From assembly GCA_003641675.1 (NCBI GenBank), contig QNBI01000094.1:1-7309 (forward strand): a stretch of DNA of 7,309 nt, written 5' to 3'. Both the position numbers and the translations under genes were made by a program. Shown here in pieces: positions 1-6,297 of this stretch. This DNA comes from Spirochaetota bacterium. GTDB taxonomy: Bacteria > Spirochaetota > Spirochaetia > SZUA-6. Each line of letters begins with the position of its first letter. Positions within the stretch are counted from its first letter, which is position 1. The notes beneath the pieces were generated by a model that was not told the origin of the DNA, made no database searches, and saw nothing but the letters and a program-made list of their open reading frames with translations.

Positions 1-630
1 ATGCACATGGCCAATATAAGGAAATGCATCTTCTATCGATTTTACCATATCGGCTTCTTCGATATTCATATGAAAGGTGTCCATTAAAACTTTTAGCATG
101 CTGCTGCTAAACTGCTTTACAAATTCTACACCTTCGGCAAGGGTGTTAATAATAGAGGACTCGTAACGGTTTACAGGTTCCAGAAAAATCTCTGTAGAAT
201 GCTTTTCCGCATAGTCGAGACATATATTCATATTCCGCTGCAAAATCGATAAAGCTTCTCTTACGCCGGATTTAGAAGGATTACCTCTCATTAACCCAAT
301 TATCACAGGAGCATTTAAACGCTCACCAAGGTCGATATGCGATTTTATTCTATCTATAGCCTTTCTCTGGGTATCTTTATCCTCTTCGGTTAAGCTAATT
401 CTTTCATCAACATAAGCCTGCCCTGTAGCCAGTGCTGCCACAGGTAAATCAAAATGTTCACTCAATTTTATTAGTTCATCCGCATTAATCTCAAGAGGAT
501 TACGAATACCTAATTCTATGGCATCGTAACCCAGTTCCTTAATAAATTTGAAAACACCGGCTGTATCATCAGAATAGGAGATCGCATCGAATTTCGTTTT
601 TGAAATAGATGCAACAAATACCTTTTTCAT
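1..630 (-). CDS. iolO: Sugar phosphate isomerase/epimerase family protein, probable 5-keto-L-gluconate epimerase (IolO-like), 3' part cut by window edge
   Basis: Read from an ATG at 628-630, this gives 210 residues with no stop before the left edge. The fold family is the xylose-isomerase-like TIM barrel. Visible residues: ATGQAY at 68-73, a VIIGLMRG strand near 109-115, EPVNRYE at 151-157 (Glu151 a likely metal ligand and catalytic base), DTFHMNIEE from 184 (Asp184 a likely metal ligand) and GHVH at 207-210, where the next metal-binding His would lie. From memory these blocks match Thermotoga maritima TM0416 (IolO, about 270 aa), which epimerises 5-keto-L-gluconate to D-tagaturonate in the cytoplasm during inositol breakdown. 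About 60 residues, including the last metal-binding Glu, would be missing off the edge. An AGAGGG ribosome site lies 7 bases upstream of the ATG. It sits downstream of iolM on the same strand, which supports the pathway call. A related tagatose/psicose epimerase or hydroxypyruvate isomerase is the main alternative. Confidence 0.8.
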   Translation of the reverse strand, partial: MKKVFVASISKTKFDAISYSDDTAGVFKFIKELGYDAIELGIRNPLEINADELIKLSEHFDLPVAALATGQAYVDERISLTEEDKDTQRKAIDRIKSHIDLGERLNAPVIIGLMRGNPSKSGVREALSILQRNMNICLDYAEKHSTEIFLEPVNRYESSIINTLAEGVEFVKQFSSSMLKVLMDTFHMNIEEADMVKSIEDAFPYIGHVH

Positions 631-667
631 CTTTTTTCCCTCTTTCTATTCATTTATTATTCACTTT

Positions 668-709
668 AAAAACAGCAGGAAACACCTCTTTAAAAGGATA
701 TTTCCTGCT
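668..709 (-). terminator. Probable rho-independent terminator or attenuator downstream of iolM
   Basis: On the minus strand AGCAGGAAA pairs perfectly with TTTCCTGCT (9 bp, 701-709 with 674-682). An inner CCT/AGG pairing can extend the hairpin, and GTTTTT follows directly (668-673). It begins 76 bases after the iolM stop and ends 38 bases before the iolO start. It should end most iolM transcripts; as iolO lies just beyond, it may instead reduce downstream expression. The stem is only moderately GC-rich. Confidence 0.6.
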
Positions 710-784
710 TTATTAACCAAAATATATTAAAATTAAGTGCGAAACCCCTATTTTAAGGAATACTCTTAGACTACCACAGCAACA

Positions 785-1978
785 TTAAAATTTACAGGTT
801 ATTTTGCAGTTAGTTCTGTCTGTCTGCAACCCTATAATGTTTTCCGGAATTTCCTCAAGTTTAACCCGTTTTGTAATTAATTTTGTCATATCCATGCCGG
901 ATGCCATAGCAGCTATAACTCTTGGGAAAGTCCCATGGCCGGAATGTCCCTGAGAACCAACAATATTCGCCCTTCGTACCTGGAAGACTTCTCCCGTAAC
1001 AGGTATTTTTTTATCTGCACGCGCCACAATTACAACAGTAGAATTAAGTTCTCTTCCATTCCAAATTGCCTGCTCTATTCCCGGGAATACTTTGTCCGGC
1101 AGACCTGTCGCCTCAAGGTACAGTTTTGCACCCATTCCCTGTGTTAAATCGAGCACTGCCTCTGTAAAATCTACCTCCAGCGGATTAATTATATGGTCCG
1201 CTCCCATTAAATCGCCAAGCTTTCTTCTGGCAGGTTCCGGCTCGGAAAGAATTACATTTGCAGCGCCTGCTTTTTTTAGTATAGCTACTGCTGCCAGACC
1301 AACAGGTCCGCCGCCTAAAATAACAACATTATCACCCGGCCTTATACTGCCACCCCGTTCTATAACAGCATTATAGGCAACAGATGTAGGTTCTACCAGA
1401 GAGCCTGCCTCAAAAAGCTTATCGCCCGGATATAGTCTCTTAAGAGCTTCCAGGCTCCACGCATACTTCGCATCAACCTTAATATAACTTGTAAAAGCGC
1501 CCTCCACGGAAAAACCGATTTCCTGTAGATTCTCGCAATGGTTTGGATATCCGTCCACACACGGTTTACAGGTGCCGCACCACAACATCTCTTCCACACA
1601 TACCGCTTCGCCCATTTCGTAGCGTTTACCTGTTCTCTTATTAACTGCGAATTCACCGGCTTCTACAACTTCACCGGAAAACTCATGGCCTAAAGTTGCC
1701 GGAAACGCTGTTAGTCCCGGGTAAAGCATATAGCCGTCTTCATCCTTCTGGGACATATGAACATCGCTTCCACAGATTCCGCATGCCCGCACTTTAATGA
1801 GTATATCTGTAGGACCTATTTCCGGTTTCGGTCTTTCTTCTATACTTAAGCGCGGATTCCGCCATACCTGACTTCCCAAATATGTCAGTTTACCGGGTAT
1901 ATCCTTTGAAGTCGGTTTGTAAGTCGGTCTCGGATCCCAATCGGCACTAATAACCACAGCTTTCATCATTTCACTCAT
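785..1978 (-). CDS. iolM: Zinc-dependent medium-chain dehydrogenase, probable scyllo-inosose 3-dehydrogenase (IolM-like)
   Basis: A complete 397-aa zinc-binding medium-chain alcohol dehydrogenase. The GroES-like catalytic domain has CGICGSDVH (66-74; Cys69 the expected catalytic zinc ligand), GHE (97-99) and a structural-zinc lobe with Cys134, Cys137, Cys140 and Cys148. EPTSVA follows from Glu196. The Rossmann domain carries GGGPVG at 222-227, with an acidic residue near 246 after the second strand, favouring NAD+ over NADP+. Beyond generic family motifs, the WDPRP start, the EEMLWCG block, the VGSQGHSGHGTFPRV block and SGMDMTK closely match, from memory, Thermotoga maritima TM0412 (IolM), which oxidises scyllo-inosose at C3 in a non-classical inositol pathway. 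The start at 1978 is chosen because GGAGG lies 6 bases upstream; the nearby MM pair (residues 4-5) is the alternative and matches where TM0412 begins. A generic sorbitol or threonine dehydrogenase role is less likely. Confidence 0.85.
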   Translation of the reverse strand: MSEMMKAVVISADWDPRPTYKPTSKDIPGKLTYLGSQVWRNPRLSIEERPKPEIGPTDILIKVRACGICGSDVHMSQKDEDGYMLYPGLTAFPATLGHEFSGEVVEAGEFAVNKRTGKRYEMGEAVCVEEMLWCGTCKPCVDGYPNHCENLQEIGFSVEGAFTSYIKVDAKYAWSLEALKRLYPGDKLFEAGSLVEPTSVAYNAVIERGGSIRPGDNVVILGGGPVGLAAVAILKKAGAANVILSEPEPARRKLGDLMGADHIINPLEVDFTEAVLDLTQGMGAKLYLEATGLPDKVFPGIEQAIWNGRELNSTVVIVARADKKIPVTGEVFQVRRANIVGSQGHSGHGTFPRVIAAMASGMDMTKLITKRVKLEEIPENIIGLQTDRTNCKITCKF

Positions 1979-2001
1979 AATTAACCTCCATAAAATATTA
2001 A

Positions 2002-2015
2002 TGCAAACGTTTTCA
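2002..2015. promoter_or_regulatory. LacI-family-type operator palindrome ahead of iolM
   Basis: TGCAAACGTTTTCA is a 14-base palindrome with one mismatched symmetric pair and a central CG, the hallmark of LacI/GalR/CcpA-type operators. It lies between the predicted transcription start of iolM (about 2020) and its ribosome site, so a bound repressor would block initiation or elongation. The inducer cannot be read from the sequence; an inositol-derived signal or general catabolite control are both possible. Confidence 0.6.
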
Positions 2016-2026
2016 ATTTTTTCAAA

Positions 2027-2055
2027 AAGATATACCCTTCGATAAAAGCTGTCAA
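2027..2055 (-). promoter_or_regulatory. Housekeeping-type promoter of iolM
   Basis: On the minus strand TTGACA (2050-2055, perfect -35) is followed after 17 bases by TATCTT (2027-2032, 4 of 6 to TATAAT); an overlapping TATATC at 15-base spacing is an alternative -10. The start would be near 2020, giving an untranslated leader of about 40 bases. It begins 11 bases beyond the stop of the anti-sigma gene. No terminator is visible between them, so read-through from the envelope operon is possible. Confidence 0.7.
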
Positions 2056-2065
2056 GTTAAAAATA

Positions 2066-2458
2066 TTAAAAAATATCCGAATTCACTCCGACCTGCATAA
2101 TCCAGTCGGAAAAATTTAAAGTTTCCTCTGCAGGGCTGTATTCAACACCGGCAAAAAGAGGTTTACTATACAGAGAATCTACAAAAGCAGAAGTACTCTC
2201 TGCCACCAGTCTGCTGTCTTCTGCTCTACTGTGGGCTAAATTTCCGCCTATAATTCCAATACCAAAAACAGCTGCAGCTGCTATGCTTCCAATCCATAAA
2301 TGCTTTCGTCTTTTTCTACGCAGTTTCTTTGCATTCTCAACTGCTCTGTCAATATCAGTCCCGCTGATAAAACCGCCCCTCTGTTCTGCCTTTAATTCTC
2401 TTTTAAATGCACTCTTATAGAAGTTTACTGTATCATTAAATATTTCACTATTTTTCAT
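2066..2458 (-). CDS. Probable single-pass membrane anti-sigma factor
   Basis: 130 aa with no family I can name with certainty. Residues 1-43 form a short cytoplasmic tail (NFYKSAFKRELKAE, predicted helical). A strongly basic stretch KKLRRKRRKH (44-53) precedes one membrane helix (about 55-75), and residues 76-130 should be periplasmic. This is the topology of small membrane anti-sigma factors such as CnrY and RseA: the cytoplasmic segment clamps the sigma factor and the outside domain receives the signal. No zinc-binding HxxxCxxC motif is present, so it is not a ZAS-type protein. The ATG overlaps the end of the ECF sigma gene by 11 bases, the usual coupling of sigma and anti-sigma, with AAGGA just upstream of the start. 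The function is inferred from topology and position. Confidence 0.7.
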   Translation of the reverse strand: MKNSEIFNDTVNFYKSAFKRELKAEQRGGFISGTDIDRAVENAKKLRRKRRKHLWIGSIAAAAVFGIGIIGGNLAHSRAEDSRLVAESTSAFVDSLYSKPLFAGVEYSPAEETLNFSDWIMQVGVNSDIF

Positions 2459-3026
2459 ATTTCCTTCGAGACCCCTTAAGTATATCTGCTACCTGTTCCC
2501 TTGCCCTGTGAAGCCGCGATTTCACTGTTCCCTCAGGGATTCCCATACTTTGTGCAATTTCCATAACAGAAAACCCCTCAACATCCTTTAAAAAAAGCAG
2601 CACTCTGTCCCTTTCCTTAAGAGAGAAAACGGCACCTAAAACTCTCTGCCCTTCCTCCTTCTTTAAGAACTCCTCCTCAGGATCAGAAGAATTTTCGTGC
2701 AGCATCTCCTTTAGAACCAATAGATGTTTTCTTTCTCTTGAGAACTTCCTTAATGCATCTATTGCTTTATTCCTTGCCAGCCTGTAGAGATAAGTTTTAA
2801 AACTCGATTCAAAGCGGAAATGTTTGAGTTTAAGATAGAGTTCAATCAGAATATCCTGTTTAACATCTTCCATATCTTCTCTGCTACCACGGAAAATTAC
2901 GTAGAGCAGTCTCTCTAAACTCTGCTCATGTTTTGCAAGTAAATCTTTAAAAGCGCTTATATCGTTGTTTTTAAGGAATTTACGTATAAGCTCATTATCA
3001 TCTATCTTTTCTGCTCGTTCAGTAAT
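2448..3026 (-). CDS. ECF-family RNA polymerase sigma factor (start codon non-canonical or disrupted)
   Basis: A complete ECF sigma-70 can be read only if translation starts outside ATG/GTG/TTG. Region 2 begins at DDNELIRKFL (about 3002), continues through DMEDVKQDILIELYLKLKHF (region 2.2) and FKTYLYRLARNKAIDALRK (2.3-2.4). After a linker, region 4 has LKERDRVLLFLKDVEGFSVMEIAQSMG followed by GTVKSRLHRAREQ, the DNA-contacting helix-turn-helix. The frame is open from 3068 but contains no ATG, GTG or TTG before the internal ATG at 2871-2873, which would delete about half of region 2. I chose ATT at 3024-3026 because AAAGGA lies 9 bases upstream; ATA at 3003-3005, overlapping the upstream TAG, is the alternative. 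The gene overlaps the Spy-like gene at one end and the anti-sigma gene at the other. It should direct polymerase to envelope-stress promoters, probably including its own. Family call is firm; the start is not. Confidence 0.85.
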   Translation of the reverse strand: MTERAEKIDDNELIRKFLKNNDISAFKDLLAKHEQSLERLLYVIFRGSREDMEDVKQDILIELYLKLKHFRFESSFKTYLYRLARNKAIDALRKFSRERKHLLVLKEMLHENSSDPEEEFLKKEEGQRVLGAVFSLKERDRVLLFLKDVEGFSVMEIAQSMGIPEGTVKSRLHRAREQVADILKGSRRKYEK

Positions 3027-3538
3027 TGTTCCAATTCCTTTAATAGTTTTTTTACTCTCTCGTCCCTCTTAAGATTATCACCTTTAGGATTCTTTTTATT
3101 CTGCCGGTTCTGAACAGTCGTTAATCTTTTCTCCCTTAACCTCTGGGTATAACGGACCAGTTTTATCCATTTCTTTTCACCCACTAACTTCCGTGACTCC
3201 ACCTGCTGCCTAATCTGCGCTAATCTTAATTTAAGCTCCCAGTCCATGGATTTTCTAAGCAGTTTTTCCACGTCCTTCATATTTACATCTGGAGATAAAA
3301 GCAACTTTTTTAGTTCCGCCTTGTATATATCCAGCTCTGCTCTTGCATTTATTATAATGCGCTGATTATCCTCCTGTATCTTAATAAGTCCCTTTATTTC
3401 CGAGTCTGTAAATCCCAGCTTTTTAAGCACCTGTACATTATAGCCATTCTGCAAATTAGAGCTGTTAACAGCGTTCTGCGAGAAAGCCATACCGCCGATA
3501 AAAAGCAAAACAACTAATACTCCGGTTATTTTCTTCAT
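3002..3538 (-). CDS. Exported Spy/CpxP-like periplasmic protein, possible stress sensor for the sigma/anti-sigma pair
   Basis: 178 aa. A signal peptide occupies residues 1-20 (KK, hydrophobic core, AFS before Gln21, no lipobox Cys). The mature part is almost entirely helical and very basic: LGFTDSEIKGLIKIQEDNQ (41-59) resembles the LTxxQ-type segment of Spy/CpxP/CnrX proteins. Long charged helices with EKLLRKSMDWELKLRLAQIRQQ (91-112) follow, then a Lys/Arg/Glu-rich tail. There is no His or Cys at all, so metal sensing in the manner of CnrX or ZraP is unlikely; a chaperone-like or envelope-damage role fits better. An AGAGAGG ribosome site precedes the ATG. The gene ends inside the sigma frame, so sensor, sigma and anti-sigma appear translationally linked. 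Low sequence complexity makes the family call tentative. Confidence 0.65.
   Translation of the reverse strand: MKKITGVLVVLLFIGGMAFSQNAVNSSNLQNGYNVQVLKKLGFTDSEIKGLIKIQEDNQRIIINARAELDIYKAELKKLLLSPDVNMKDVEKLLRKSMDWELKLRLAQIRQQVESRKLVGEKKWIKLVRYTQRLREKRLTTVQNRQNKKNPKGDNLKRDERVKKLLKELEQLLNEQKR
3036..3041 (-). promoter_or_regulatory. Ribosome binding site suggesting an AUU start for the sigma factor
   Basis: AAAGGA on the minus strand lies 9 bases before the in-frame ATT at 3024-3026, within the last codons of the Spy-like gene. No standard start codon occurs near it in the sigma frame. It is the best positional support for a non-canonical start, but in an A/G-rich coding stretch it could be chance. 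Confidence 0.4.
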
Positions 3539-3562
3539 TCTCTTAAACCTCTCTTAATAATT

Positions 3563-3590
3563 TAGTCGTAGAAACATCATAAAAGGTTCA
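3563..3590 (-). promoter_or_regulatory. Candidate ECF-type promoter of the Spy-like/sigma/anti-sigma genes
   Basis: On the minus strand TGAACC (3585-3590) is separated by exactly 16 bases from CGACTA (3563-3568). Many ECF sigma factors recognise an AAC-containing -35 and a CG-containing -10 at this spacing (for example TGAAAC, 16 bases, CGT for Bacillus SigW-type factors). The start would be near 3555, 17 bases ahead of the Spy-like ATG. It sits in the only sizeable gap (58 bases) of the envelope operon, where an autoregulated promoter would be expected. The link to this particular sigma factor is inference. Confidence 0.5.
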
Positions 3591-3596
3591 TTTTTT

Positions 3597-5315
3597 TTAC
3601 TCTGTTAACTGGCCTGCCAAAAGCACCATGGCAAGCATAAGTAGAAATGATTCTAATACAAGCAGGAAAACAAGTGCAGCCGAAAAACCGAAACTCACCA
3701 ATACATACCCGAGAACAATTCTGTTTGCAAATGTGTAAAGCTCAACTGCAAAAAAGACAATCACAGGAAAAACAGGAATAACAAGATATGCCAAGAACGG
3801 CGGGCGGCTTACATAGCGAATTCGAAAAATCCAACCCAGTAAAATACCGAAGAGTGATAATATTAAAAATGAAAAGGGTTCAAGCAATTTCAATAGAATC
3901 GCATTTTCAATTAACTCAAGCGGGAAACCGTATTTTGCAAAATCTTTACGGAAAAACCACAACTGTGCAAAACTCATACCGTTTAGTGTTCCATATCCTG
4001 TATGGAGTTTTTCAAGCTCTGCAGGAGAAGGATTAAGAGAAATAATGTTTCTTTCTTCCCTCGGGCGGTTTCCGGCTATATATATAGACTCTTTGTGAAT
4101 ATTCTCATTTTCACGATCTATGCATTTTGTTACTATTGTCTGGTTAATATATTTTCCATAGGGCGCACGGAAAAAGTATACTATCTTCCCGTCCTTATCT
4201 ATTTTCAGTGATTCAATCCCGCTAAAATAGAGTGCGCCTTCCGTTTTAACCATCTTTTTTATAAATACAAATTCTATTTCTTTTCCTTTTTTTCTGTTAA
4301 CAAAAAACAGTTCATCACTCCCCGGAAGAGTCAATGCCTTTTCGGCATCATTTAGGAAAAAGGATATTCCGCTAATTTTCTTACTGCTCTCGGAGAAGTA
4401 AAATGATACATCCCTGTCCTGAGGTTTCTCATTTTTAAGAGCTTTAAATATATAGTAAGCTTTAATGTACTCTCCTCCCAGTAAGGCTTTGTAACCCTCC
4501 TGCTTTCTCTTAAAAAACAAAGCCTCCTCTCTTTCTTTTTTGGAAGCTGCAAAATTCTTAATCTTTTCCCATGACCTAACAGCAATTTCCTTTGCATCTG
4601 CACGTTCGGGGTCTATTTCAAGTGCCAATGCGGAATAGTAATGGGCGGAAAAGAAATCCTCAGTATTAAAATATTTTTCCGCCTCACGGATATACTCATC
4701 CGCTTTGTTTAAAGAAACAGAGGAAGATTTAGTCTTTTCTCCTTCTGTTCTTTTTTTTTCTTCTGTTTCCTGTCCAAGTGCGAGCAGCCTTATGTCTTCC
4801 CGTTTATCCAGAATATTTTTATTAGCCCTATCTATTCCAAGATAAAGATTTATATATTTAAGCGCCTCTTTATATTGCTTTTTGTCCAATTCATTCTGCC
4901 ATTCTTCCCTGTATTCACGCGCCAGACTGCTTAAATACTTCTCCGATTCAAGTTTCGAGGCTGCTCCCGGATTTAGCCCTTCAAGTGCAGCTATGTACAG
5001 GGCCGTAAGAATTATAAAAAAAACAAGAGGTGCCGAAACAATTTCGCTAAAGGGCCTCGGCAATCCGGATTTCGTATATAAATCGCCTATTTTAAATGTT
5101 AACGAATACGTAATCATTACAGATGATACGGTTACAGGCAGAAGGTAGCGCAGGAACAATACCATACTCATATTAAAGAGATACTGCCACATAAAAACAC
5201 TAAGAATTCTTGTAGTTGTAAATCTGTATATAGAATAAAGAAAAAACAGGAAATAACTTAATAGATAAAATACCAGTAGAAGCCTTATTACCTTCCGTAC
5301 AGGCGTATCATTCAT
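3597..5315 (-). CDS. LptF/LptG-like inner-membrane permease with TPR repeats inserted in its periplasmic domain
   Basis: 572 aa. Helices at about 10-30, 46-73 and 94-112 are followed by a large soluble part (113-465) and three more helices (about 473-497, 506-528, 538-568): the 3+3 layout of LptF/LptG (YjgP/YjgQ). Family-like features are a short cytoplasmic loop and the next helix (KIGDLYTKSGLPRPF, then SAPLVFF, ending in an NP) and ENAILLKLLEPFSFLILSLFG ahead of the fourth helix. Residues 335-395 are beta-rich (SGIESLKIDKDGKIVYFFRA), like part of the LptF/G jelly roll. Between helix 3 and that domain lie about three TPR-like helical pairs (137-178, 202-245, 268-308) with a Lys/Glu-rich linker at 183-200; normal LptF/G proteins, about 360 aa, lack these. 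With the N-terminus inside, the TPRs would be periplasmic. It overlaps the upstream gene by ATGA, with AAGGAG 8 bases before its start. It may belong to an ABC-type lipid exporter, but no ATPase gene is in view. Confidence 0.65.
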   Translation of the reverse strand: MNDTPVRKVIRLLLVFYLLSYFLFFLYSIYRFTTTRILSVFMWQYLFNMSMVLFLRYLLPVTVSSVMITYSLTFKIGDLYTKSGLPRPFSEIVSAPLVFFIILTALYIAALEGLNPGAASKLESEKYLSSLAREYREEWQNELDKKQYKEALKYINLYLGIDRANKNILDKREDIRLLALGQETEEKKRTEGEKTKSSSVSLNKADEYIREAEKYFNTEDFFSAHYYSALALEIDPERADAKEIAVRSWEKIKNFAASKKEREEALFFKRKQEGYKALLGGEYIKAYYIFKALKNEKPQDRDVSFYFSESSKKISGISFFLNDAEKALTLPGSDELFFVNRKKGKEIEFVFIKKMVKTEGALYFSGIESLKIDKDGKIVYFFRAPYGKYINQTIVTKCIDRENENIHKESIYIAGNRPREERNIISLNPSPAELEKLHTGYGTLNGMSFAQLWFFRKDFAKYGFPLELIENAILLKLLEPFSFLILSLFGILLGWIFRIRYVSRPPFLAYLVIPVFPVIVFFAVELYTFANRIVLGYVLVSFGFSAALVFLLVLESFLLMLAMVLLAGQLTE

Positions 5316-6289
5316 CCTGTAATCTCCTTCTCCCAGTAATTAAAGGGTACAAAAAGAATATCAATAAGAAAGAAAAGCAGGCCTACGGCTCCTATCACTA
5401 TCGAAGGGAAGAAATAGGAAAAATCATGAACTGTAAAAACAGAAGCTGTTTGCGGCAAGACCCTTAATTCCAGCCACCGGTAGAACGAAAAAAACCCTCG
5501 CATAACTGCAAAGGACAGAAAAATGTTAAAAAGAGGCCATCGGGTAATTCTCATAAAAATACCGCAGACGGTAAAGAAAAAAATAACAGAAAGCATAAGT
5601 ATAAGAAACGCCTTCAGGGATACATTGTAGAGTCTTAAAATATCATTATTAAAATAACTTAAGTCTCTTAAGAATAAATTTACAAATGCATTTTTTTTAA
5701 ATATCTCGGCAACGATGGGAAGTGCACTTTTTTCCTCTGCCCGTATTACCTTATTTCTATCTCTAATTACAAGATAACCATTATCCCAGTTAATTTCCCC
5801 GTTCCGGATATAGGACAATTGGCTGCCTTTTCCCCCATTAAGGTCCAGAATTACAAAATTAGTATCTTTGCCATTATTAGTTCTAACGGGAAATACAGTA
5901 TGTCTCTTAAAACTATTCATTCTTTCCGGAACAAGTTTATACGTTAAATTCTGTTTCGGCTTGGATTTTCCGCCCGTTTTCAGTACTCCGACAACACTTA
6001 AGACTAAAATGCAATACGAGGTTGTTAAAATTATTAAAAATGAAAGAAATCTGGAAGGCGGTTTTTTTAGTACTCTAAACGAGATAAGAACTATGGTGGT
6101 AAAAACACTTACAGCTAATACCTGAAATATCCTATAAGCAAGGTTCTTAAGAGCCGGTGAGCCATTTGCAGCAGATACAGAGGAATAATTTATTCCCCAG
6201 AAAAAAAGGATGTTAAGAGAGGCAAGTACAATAACAACTATTATGAAAATAAATAAAATGAGGGGTATAAGAATTAAGCTTTTTTTCAC
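5312..6289 (-). CDS. Six-helix inner-membrane protein with a periplasmic domain, possible LptF/LptG-like partner
   Basis: 325 aa, no family recognised with confidence. Helices lie at about 5-31, 50-71, 81-103, then a periplasmic domain (104-222) with strand-like segments such as TNFVILDL, GYLVIRDRNKVIRAEEK and PIVAEIF, then helices at about 225-246, 252-270 and 291-315. This is the 3+3 topology of LptF/LptG, and its four-base overlap with the larger LptF/LptG-like gene suggests the two form a heterodimer. Sequence similarity to LptF/G is weak by eye, so the call rests mainly on topology and pairing. The start is GTG at 6287-6289: an in-frame TAA lies two codons upstream and the membrane helix begins at once, so there is little room for another start. 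No ribosome site is visible before it. Confidence 0.6.
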   Translation of the reverse strand: MKKSLILIPLILFIFIIVVIVLASLNILFFWGINYSSVSAANGSPALKNLAYRIFQVLAVSVFTTIVLISFRVLKKPPSRFLSFLIILTTSYCILVLSVVGVLKTGGKSKPKQNLTYKLVPERMNSFKRHTVFPVRTNNGKDTNFVILDLNGGKGSQLSYIRNGEINWDNGYLVIRDRNKVIRAEEKSALPIVAEIFKKNAFVNLFLRDLSYFNNDILRLYNVSLKAFLILMLSVIFFFTVCGIFMRITRWPLFNIFLSFAVMRGFFSFYRWLELRVLPQTASVFTVHDFSYFFPSIVIGAVGLLFFLIDILFVPFNYWEKEITG

Positions 6290-6297
6290 AGTATTTT

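Noticed and set aside
935..1376. Two plus-strand open frames (935-1147 and 1092-1376) opposite iolM
   Set aside because: They lie entirely antisense to a firmly identified dehydrogenase, lack recognisable domains and have no clear ribosome sites.
1393..1656. Minus-strand open frame within iolM in another frame
   Set aside because: Shadow of the dehydrogenase gene; no domain and no independent signals.
2448..2873. Sigma factor starting at the internal ATG at 2873
   Set aside because: Conserved region 2 continues uninterrupted upstream to about 3002, so this start would give a truncated factor.
2957..3001. ATG directly after the Spy-like stop (TAG ATG ATA ATG) as the sigma start
   Set aside because: It is in the wrong frame and reaches a TAA after 14 codons, so it could serve only if a base were missing or added here.
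3002..3538. Spy-like protein as a nickel/cobalt sensor of the CnrX type
   Set aside because: The protein contains no His or Cys, so the usual metal ligands are absent.
3788..4211. Plus-strand open frames opposite the LptF/LptG-like gene
   Set aside because: Antisense to a long coherent membrane protein; composition and lack of motifs fit chance openings.
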